DNA of 64,000 bases from Streptomyces coffeae (GTDB lineage: Bacteria > Actinomycetota > Actinomycetes > Streptomycetales > Streptomycetaceae), in contig NZ_JAERRF010000027.1 of the NCBI RefSeq assembly GCF_016741875.1, forward strand, positions 1 to 64,000. Reading direction: 5' to 3'. The notes beneath the pieces were generated by a model, which did no database searches, was not told the origin of the DNA, and saw only the letters and a list, made by a program, of their open reading frames with translations. Shown here in pieces: positions 58,651-64,000 of the stretch. Each line of letters begins with the position of its first letter. The first letter of the stretch is position 1. The position numbers were made by a program, and so were the translations under genes.

Positions 58651-60311
58651 GCCGTCCCTTCCTCACGCATCGGGACGCGCACCTCGCGCTCGTGCGCCAC
58701 CTCGTCGGCGCGGTCGTAGCCCGCGTCGACGTGGCGGATCACGCCCATCCCCGGGTCGTTGGTCAGCACCCGGCGGATCTTCTCGCCCGCCAGCGCGGTG
58801 CCGTCGGCCACCGTCACCTGGCCCGCGTGGATCGAGCGGCCCATGCCGACGCCGCCGCCGTGGTGGAGGGAGACCCAGGAGGCGCCCGAGGCGACGTTGA
58901 CCATGGCGTTGAGCAGCGGCCAGTCGGCGATGGCGTCCGAGCCGTCGAGCATGGCCTCGGTCTCGCGGTACGGGGAGGCCACCGAGCCGCAGTCGAGGTG
59001 GTCACGGCCGATGGCCAGCGGGGCGGCGAGGGTGCCGTCGGCCACCATCTCGTTGAACCGCTCGCCCGCCTTGTCGCGCTCGCCGTAGCCCAGCCAGCAG
59101 ATCCGGGCGGGCAGACCCTGGAAGTGCACCCGCTCCCCCGCCATCTTGATCCAGCGGGCCAGCGACTCGTTCTCCGGGAACAGCTCCAGGATCGCCCTGT
59201 CGGTGGCGGCGATGTCCTTGGGGTCGCCGGACAGCGCGGCCCAGCGGAACGGGCCCTTGCCCTCACAGAACAGCGGGCGGATGTAGGCGGGGACGAAGCC
59301 GGGGAAGGCGAAGGCGCGCTCGAAGCCCGCGAGCTTGGCCTCACCGCGGATGGAGTTGCCGTAGTCAAAGACCTCGGCGCCCGCGTCCATGAAGCCGACC
59401 ATGGCCTCGACATGCCGGGCCATGGACTCCCGCGCCCGCTGGGTGAAGTCGGCGGGCTTCTCGGCGGCGTACGACGCCATCTCGTCGAAGTCCACGCCCA
59501 CCGGCAGATACGCCAGCGGGTCATGGGCGCTGGTCTGGTCGGTGACGATGTCGATGGGGGCGTTCATCGCGAGGAGTTGCGGGACCAGCTCGGCCGCGTT
59601 CCCCAGCACACCGATGGACAGCGGGCGGCGGGCGTCCCGCGCCTCGGTCGCCAGCTGGAGGGCGTGGTCCAGGCTGTCGGCCCGGACGTCCAGATAGCGG
59701 TGCTCGATCCGGCGCTCGATGGCGCGCGGATCGCAGTCGACGCAGATCGCCACACCGTCGTTCATGGTGACGGCGAGGGGCTGGGCGCCGCCCATACCGC
59801 CCAGGCCCGCGGTGAGCGTGATCGTCCCGGCCAGGGTGCCGTGGAACTTCTTCTCGGCCACGGCCGCGAAGGTCTCGTAGGTGCCCTGGAGGATGCCCTG
59901 CGTGCCGATGTAGATCCACGAGCCCGCGGTCATCTGGCCGTACATGGTCAGGCCCAGCGCCTCCAGGCGGCGGAACTCCTCCCAGGTGGCCCAGTCGCCG
60001 ACCAGGTTGGAGTTGGCGATGAGCACCCGCGGCGCCCACTCGTGGGTCTGCATCACGCCGACCGGACGGCCCGACTGGACGAGCATCGTCTCGTCCTGCT
60101 TGAGCGTCCGCAGGGTGCGGACCATGGCGTCGAACGAGCGCCAGTCGCGGGCCGCCTTGCCGGTGCCGCCGTAGACGACCAGCTTGTCGGGGTGCTCGGC
60201 CACCTCCGGGTCGAGGTTGTTCTGGAGCATCCGGAGGGCGGCTTCCTGCTGCCACCCCCGGGCACTGAGCTCCGTACCGCGCGGTGCCCGTACGGGTCGC
60301 GGACCTGACAT
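58647..60311 (-). CDS. hutU: Urocanate hydratase
   Basis: Urocanate hydratase adds water to urocanate using tightly bound NAD, giving imidazolonepropionate. The 554-residue product shows LVVYGGTGKAARDWRSFDAM, LVQSGRPVGVMQTHEWAPRV, GSWIYIGTQGILQGTYETF, LTAGLGGMGGAQPLAVTM (NAD loop), the catalytic cysteine region FDYGNSIRGEAKLAG and DHLDCGSVASPYRETE, and the C-terminal LHHGGGVGMGRSIHAGQV. GGGAGG stands seven bases before the ATG. It is the first gene of the hut operon and lies downstream of a promoter overlapped by an inverted repeat. hutH is not in the window. Confidence 0.97.
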   Translation of the reverse strand: MSGPRPVRAPRGTELSARGWQQEAALRMLQNNLDPEVAEHPDKLVVYGGTGKAARDWRSFDAMVRTLRTLKQDETMLVQSGRPVGVMQTHEWAPRVLIANSNLVGDWATWEEFRRLEALGLTMYGQMTAGSWIYIGTQGILQGTYETFAAVAEKKFHGTLAGTITLTAGLGGMGGAQPLAVTMNDGVAICVDCDPRAIERRIEHRYLDVRADSLDHALQLATEARDARRPLSIGVLGNAAELVPQLLAMNAPIDIVTDQTSAHDPLAYLPVGVDFDEMASYAAEKPADFTQRARESMARHVEAMVGFMDAGAEVFDYGNSIRGEAKLAGFERAFAFPGFVPAYIRPLFCEGKGPFRWAALSGDPKDIAATDRAILELFPENESLARWIKMAGERVHFQGLPARICWLGYGERDKAGERFNEMVADGTLAAPLAIGRDHLDCGSVASPYRETEAMLDGSDAIADWPLLNAMVNVASGASWVSLHHGGGVGMGRSIHAGQVTVADGTALAGEKIRRVLTNDPGMGVIRHVDAGYDRADEVAHEREVRVPMREEGTA

Positions 60312-60345
60312 GGACGTGCCTCCCTGCCATTGGAATGGATCGAGA

Positions 60346-60382
60346 TATTCACATCTTGGCTTCAGTGAATAGACCTAGTCAA
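60346..60382 (-). promoter_or_regulatory. hut operon promoter overlapped by candidate operator
   Basis: On the minus strand TTGACT (60377-60382) and CAAGAT (60353-60358) with 18-base spacing form a plausible promoter. The inverted repeat TATTCAC / GTGAATA (60346-60352 / 60365-60371, 12-base spacer, centres 19 bases apart) sits across it, as expected of a repressor site. Confidence 0.5.
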
Positions 60383-60550
60383 TAGCGCCGCGTGCGGTGT
60401 CCCGCCGCATGTACCCGGGTGGTTCACCGCCCTTCCGCGCGCGGACGCGCGGTGGCCTCACGTCCGGGGCCCGCCCCAGGGCCTAGCGTCACGGGTCGTC
60501 GCCCGCCCCGGACCCCGCCGAGGCCCCGGACCCCCACCGAGGAGCCCCTT

Positions 60551-61603
60551 GTGTCGCAGCCCGCCGCCGGACCGGTCCCGCCGCCCGCCACCCACCGCGC
60601 GGTGCGCCTCGCCGCCCGGCCGTCCGACGGGACGCTCACCACCGGCCACTTCGAGGTGGTGACCGCCCCGCTGCCCGCTCCCGGCCCCGGCCGGCTGCTG
60701 GTGCGCAACCGGCTGATGAGCGTCACCGCCGCGATGCGCCCGCTGCCCCGGACCGGCCTGAGTGCCCTCGGTCTGCCGCGGTCGCTTCCGGCGCCCGAAC
60801 CCGGCGAGCTGATGCGCGGCCCCGCGGTCGGTGAGGTGATCAGCGCCCCGGAGGGCGGCCCCGCCCCCGGCACCCTGGTGCGGCACCACCTCGGCTGGCG
60901 CGAGTACGCCGTCGTGGACGCGGCGGAGGCCCGGCCGATCGACGGCGACGGGCTGCCCGACCCCGCCGCCCAGCTCTCCCAGGGCTTCCCCGCCTGGCTG
61001 GGAGTGGTGCGCGGGGCGGGCGTACGGCGCGGCGACACCGTGTTCGTCACCGGCGCCGCGGGCGGGGTGGGCTCACTGGCCGGGCAGTTCGCCCGGCTGC
61101 ACGGCGCGGAGCGGGTCATCGGCTCCACCGGCTCTCGGGAGAAGGCGGCCCGGCTGACCGGGGAGCTGGGCTACGACGCGGTGGTGCTGCGGCACGGCGC
61201 CGGGCCGATCGAGGAGCAGCTGCGGGCGGCGGCCCCCGACGGCATCGACGTCCTCGTCGACACCGTCGGCGGCGAACAGCTCCAGGCGGCGCTTGCGCTG
61301 GCCCGCCGCAAGGCCCGGTTCGCGATCGTCGGCGCGCTGGCCGCCCAGTTGTCCGACGGCCTCACGGCCCGCACCGGGATCAGCACCCCGGCCCTGATCG
61401 CCCGCGGGGTCACCCTGCGCGGTATCAGCGGCTACGACCACCAGGACGCCCAGCCCGACTACGCGCGCGCCTTCGGCCGCGCCCTGCGCGAGGGCACGGT
61501 CGTCTATCCGCACACCCGGCTGACCGGGATCGGCCAAGCTCCGCGCGCGCTGGTCGAGTTGATTGAAGGACGGCATCTCGGGGCGGTGCTGGTGGAGCTG
61601 TGA
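60551..61603 (+). CDS. MDR-family NADP-dependent oxidoreductase (quinone oxidoreductase-like)
   Basis: The 350-residue zinc-independent medium-chain dehydrogenase/reductase would reduce alkenal or quinone-like substrates with NADPH. Motifs: RLLVRNRLMSVTAAMRPLP (substrate loop), FPAWLGVVRGAGVRRGDTVF, the Rossmann nucleotide loop VTGAAGGVGSLAGQFARL, GSTGSREKAARL, VDTVGGEQLQAAL and RFAIVGALAAQL. The GTG start at 60551 follows GAGGAG at six bases. It is divergent from hutU and its stop overlaps the possible GTG at 61600 of the next gene. Substrate unknown. Confidence 0.88.
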   Translation: MSQPAAGPVPPPATHRAVRLAARPSDGTLTTGHFEVVTAPLPAPGPGRLLVRNRLMSVTAAMRPLPRTGLSALGLPRSLPAPEPGELMRGPAVGEVISAPEGGPAPGTLVRHHLGWREYAVVDAAEARPIDGDGLPDPAAQLSQGFPAWLGVVRGAGVRRGDTVFVTGAAGGVGSLAGQFARLHGAERVIGSTGSREKAARLTGELGYDAVVLRHGAGPIEEQLRAAAPDGIDVLVDTVGGEQLQAALALARRKARFAIVGALAAQLSDGLTARTGISTPALIARGVTLRGISGYDHQDAQPDYARAFGRALREGTVVYPHTRLTGIGQAPRALVELIEGRHLGAVLVEL

Positions 61604-61683
61604 ACGCGGGGCGCGCCGCGGCGCGGCCCCGGGGGCGAGCGCATCCACTGGCCAGGCCCCCGGACGGGTGGTTGGCTGAGGTC

Positions 61684-63069
61684 ATGACGTCGAAAACGGT
61701 TGCGGGGGATGGGCACGAGCAGCGGGCCGCCCGGCGTGAGAGGGCCGTACGGGCCGCCGTGGAGCAGGGTCTGCTCGGCCCCGCGGAACCGGTCGCCGGA
61801 CTGCTGGACGTGGCCGGGATCCGCGCCACCGCGGCGGAGCTGCGCACGGCCTTCGACGAGATCGTGGCCCCCGGCACCCCCGTCCTGCACGCCTTCGCGG
61901 TGAAGGCCGCCGCGCTCGTCCCCGTACTGCGGCTGCTGGCCGACGAGGGGCTGGGCTGCGAGGTGGCCAGCCCCGGCGAGCTGGCGCTGGCCCGCGCCGC
62001 GGGCGTACCGCCCGAGCGGATCGTGCTGGACTCGCCCGCCAAGACCGCCGCCGAACTGCGCGAGGCGCTGCGTCTGGGGATCGCCGTCAACGCCGACAAT
62101 CCGCAGGAGCTGGAGCGGCTCGACGCGCTGATCGAGCCACGGGGCGGGGCCGCGCCCGCGGCCCCGCACGGCCGGTTCGGGCTGCGGGTCAATCCGCAGC
62201 TGGGCGGCGGCAGCATCGACGCGCTCAGCACGGCCACCGCGACCTCCAAATTCGGCTTCGCGCTCCAGGACCCGGGCGCGCGCGACCGCGTCGTCCGCGC
62301 CTTCGCGGAGCGGCCGTGGCTGACCCGGCTGCATGCGCATGTCGGCTCCCAGGGCATCCCGCTGGAGCTGATGGCGGCGGGTGTCCGGGCGACCTACGAA
62401 CTGGCCGAGGAGATCAACGCGGCGGCCGGCCGCCGGCAGATCGACACCCTCGACATCGGTGGCGGACTGCCGGTGAACTTCGACTCCGATGTGTTCACCC
62501 CCGGCTACCGGGAGTACGCCCGGCTGCTGCTGACCACCGTCCCCGGGCTGTTCGACGGGCGGTATGAGCTGGTCACCGAGTTCGGGCGGTCACTGCTCGC
62601 CAAGTCCGGCACGGTGCTGGCCCGGGTCGAGTACGCCAAGTCCGCGGGCGGCCGTCCGATCGCGGTCACCCACGCGGGTGCCCAGCTCGCCACTCGCACG
62701 GTCTTCGCACCGGAGTCCTGGCCGCTGCGGATCGCCGCCTACGACGCCACGGGCCGCCCCAAACAGACCGCTCCGGGCGGCCTGGTCGCCCAGGATGTCG
62801 CCGGCCCCTGCTGCTTCGCGGGCGACCTGGTCGCCCGTGACCGCCCCCTTCCGCAGCTCGCGGCGGGCGATCTGGTGGGCCTCCTGGACACCGGGGCGTA
62901 CTACTTCTCCAACCACTTCGCCTACAACAGCCTGCCGCGTCCCGGGATCTACGGCTTCACGGTGGACGGCGGCGAGGTGCGCTTCGCGACGGTGCGCTCC
63001 CCGCAGACGGTCGAGGAGATCGTCACGGAGAGCGGCGGCGACTACGCCGGATCGCTGGTGGATTTCTAG
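61684..63069 (+). CDS. Type III PLP-dependent decarboxylase (diaminopimelate decarboxylase-like)
   Basis: The 461-residue protein has the alanine racemase-like barrel with the PLP lysine in VLHAFAVKAAALVPVL, LGCEVASPGELALARAAGV, ATATSKFGFALQ, the phosphate-binding LDIGGGLPVNFDSD, and a C-terminal sheet with GPCCFAGDLVARD (catalytic cysteine) and LLDTGAYYFSNHFAYNS. These are the marks of diaminopimelate, ornithine or similar amino-acid decarboxylases. It is not near lysine genes, so a different diamine or carboxy-spermidine-like substrate is possible. Start ambiguous: ATG 61684 or a GTG at 61600 that overlaps the previous stop. Confidence 0.85.
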   Translation: MTSKTVAGDGHEQRAARRERAVRAAVEQGLLGPAEPVAGLLDVAGIRATAAELRTAFDEIVAPGTPVLHAFAVKAAALVPVLRLLADEGLGCEVASPGELALARAAGVPPERIVLDSPAKTAAELREALRLGIAVNADNPQELERLDALIEPRGGAAPAAPHGRFGLRVNPQLGGGSIDALSTATATSKFGFALQDPGARDRVVRAFAERPWLTRLHAHVGSQGIPLELMAAGVRATYELAEEINAAAGRRQIDTLDIGGGLPVNFDSDVFTPGYREYARLLLTTVPGLFDGRYELVTEFGRSLLAKSGTVLARVEYAKSAGGRPIAVTHAGAQLATRTVFAPESWPLRIAAYDATGRPKQTAPGGLVAQDVAGPCCFAGDLVARDRPLPQLAAGDLVGLLDTGAYYFSNHFAYNSLPRPGIYGFTVDGGEVRFATVRSPQTVEEIVTESGGDYAGSLVDF

Positions 63070-63081
63070 GGCCCGCGAGGG

Positions 63082-63960
63082 CTACTCCACGAACAGCCCG
63101 CGCGCCACCGCCTTCGCGTCGAACTCCTCCAGCCGCGCCTGCGCGTCCGGCAGGGCGTCGCACATCGCCTCCAGCAGCACCCGCCCCAGCAGCATCGGCG
63201 CACAGGCGGTGTCGAAGGCCAGGCCGGTGCCCACCGCCCCGGGCAGCAGCAGATCGCTGTGGCGGGCCACCGGGGCGAAGGCGCTGTCGGCGACGGTGAC
63301 CACGGTCAGACCGGACTCCCGGGCGTACTCCAGACCCTCGACGACCTCGCGCGGATGGCGCGGCAGCGCGAAGCACAGCAGGGCGCCGGCGCCCGCGCGC
63401 TGGGCGGCGTCGATGCGGTCGGCGAGCATCGTGCCGCCCTCGTCGAGGAGCCGGACGTCCGGGTGGACCTTGCGCGCGAAGTAGGCGAAGCCGCCCGCCT
63501 GGGCGGAGGCGGCGCGCAGTCCGAGGACCGGCAGCGGCCGGGACTCCGCGAGCAGCCGTCCGGCGCGTTCGACCGGGGCGGGGTCGGCCAGCAGGGCGGC
63601 GAGATGGCGCAGGTTGTCGATCTCCGACTGCACCGCCTGCTGGTACTCGTTGTACGCGCCCTCGGCCACCGGGGGTTCGGCGGGCGCGACATCGCGCAGA
63701 TGTTTGCGCAGCGCCGGATAGCCGTCGAAGCCGAGCGCGACCGCGAAGCGGGTCACGGACGGCTGGCTGACACCCGCCAGTTCGGCGAGTTCGACGCTGG
63801 ACAGGAACGGGGCGTCCGCCGCCCGCCGCACCATGCAGTGGGCGATCCGCCGCTGGGTCGGGGTGAGCCGGTGGCCCTCGAAGAGCGCCTGGAGCCGGGC
63901 GGCACCGCCCCCGGTGTCCGCCCCCGCGGCGTCCGGCGCCGTGCCGTTGTCGGTCCTCAT
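63082..63960 (-). CDS. MurR/RpiR family transcriptional regulator
   Basis: The 292-residue regulator has an N-terminal HTH domain (LTPTQRRIAHCMVRRAADAP, SSVELAELAGVSQPSVTRFAVALGF) and a C-terminal SIS sugar-phosphate-binding domain (GLRAASAQAGGFAYFARKV, LLCFALPRHPREVVEGLEYA, LTVVTVADSAFAPVARHSD). Such proteins usually sense phosphosugars. GGAGGACGCG precedes the ATG. It converges with the decarboxylase gene with 12 bases between. It may control genes beyond the right edge or the hut genes nearby; in some bacteria RpiR-type proteins regulate unrelated amino acid pathways. Confidence 0.9.
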   Translation of the reverse strand: MRTDNGTAPDAAGADTGGGAARLQALFEGHRLTPTQRRIAHCMVRRAADAPFLSSVELAELAGVSQPSVTRFAVALGFDGYPALRKHLRDVAPAEPPVAEGAYNEYQQAVQSEIDNLRHLAALLADPAPVERAGRLLAESRPLPVLGLRAASAQAGGFAYFARKVHPDVRLLDEGGTMLADRIDAAQRAGAGALLCFALPRHPREVVEGLEYARESGLTVVTVADSAFAPVARHSDLLLPGAVGTGLAFDTACAPMLLGRVLLEAMCDALPDAQARLEEFDAKAVARGLFVE

Positions 63961-64000
63961 CGCGTCCGTCCTCCTGGCCTCGCACTGTCCGGCATATGAG

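Noticed and set aside
1..64000. tRNA and rRNA genes
   Set aside because: No cloverleaf or rRNA-like stretch was seen anywhere in the window on either strand; a covariance search would be needed to be certain.

Overview
This window is chromosomal DNA from a Streptomyces or very close relative. It is very GC-rich, with strong third-position GC bias (most long antisense ORFs are mirrors of real genes) and frequent GTG starts. It carries whiB, F420 biosynthesis genes, a SigB-type sigma locus and the actinobacterial version of histidine utilization. From memory, the gene order follows the S. coelicolor stretch from the S-adenosylhomocysteinase gene through whiB and sigI to hutU. Part of it is also conserved in Mycobacterium (sahH, manA, manB, DUF3499, metallopeptidase, whiB2, fbiA/fbiB, mannose-1-P guanylyltransferase, CpsA, TIGR03089, fadE25, purE/purK, gtrA).

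Layout. 0.3-2.6 kb: a conserved unknown gene and ahcY. 3.0-5.2 kb: an orphan fructose-type PTS permease. 5.3-11.1 kb: cation efflux and mannose metabolism (manA, SIS protein, Trm112 protein, manB). 11.3-18.0 kb: DUF3499, a metallopeptidase-like protein, DUF5719 and a giant membrane glycosyltransferase. 18.2-22.0 kb: whiB, a cysteine dioxygenase-like gene and the F420 genes cofD/fbiA and fbiB. 22.0-23.6 kb: a DNA glycosylase gene flanked by a long imperfect inverted repeat. 23.6-27.0 kb: mannose-1-P guanylyltransferase, a PGRP-type amidase and a TIGR03089 protein. 27.2-37.3 kb: five LytR-CpsA-Psr (LCP) paralogues with a GT2 glycosyltransferase, a small membrane protein and a thioesterase between them. 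37.4-43.8 kb: acyl-CoA dehydrogenase, UDP-glucose dehydrogenase, dipeptidase, purE/purK and GtrA. 43.9-47.7 kb: a two-component system and a POT transporter. 47.7-52.2 kb: a surface-protein locus with LAETG and LPQTG sortase substrates. 52.5-54.7 kb: anti-sigma, anti-anti-sigma and sigma factor. 54.8-60.3 kb: a tightly packed hut operon. 60.6-64 kb: a quinone oxidoreductase-like gene, a type III PLP decarboxylase and an RpiR regulator.

How it fits together. The dominant theme is the cell envelope. manA, manB and the guanylyltransferase supply GDP-mannose; Ugd supplies UDP-glucuronate; glycosyltransferases and GtrA handle polymers or lipid-linked sugars; and LCP proteins would attach glycopolymers to peptidoglycan. 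The least explained features are the inverted repeat around the DNA glycosylase, with G-quadruplex-like tracts in its outer arms, and the translationally coupled surface-protein operon at 47.7-51.2 kb.

No rRNA, tRNA, CRISPR array, transposase or prophage was recognised. Terminators were called from perfect or near-perfect inverted repeats by eye. Gene starts were chosen from Shine-Dalgarno spacing and overlaps.
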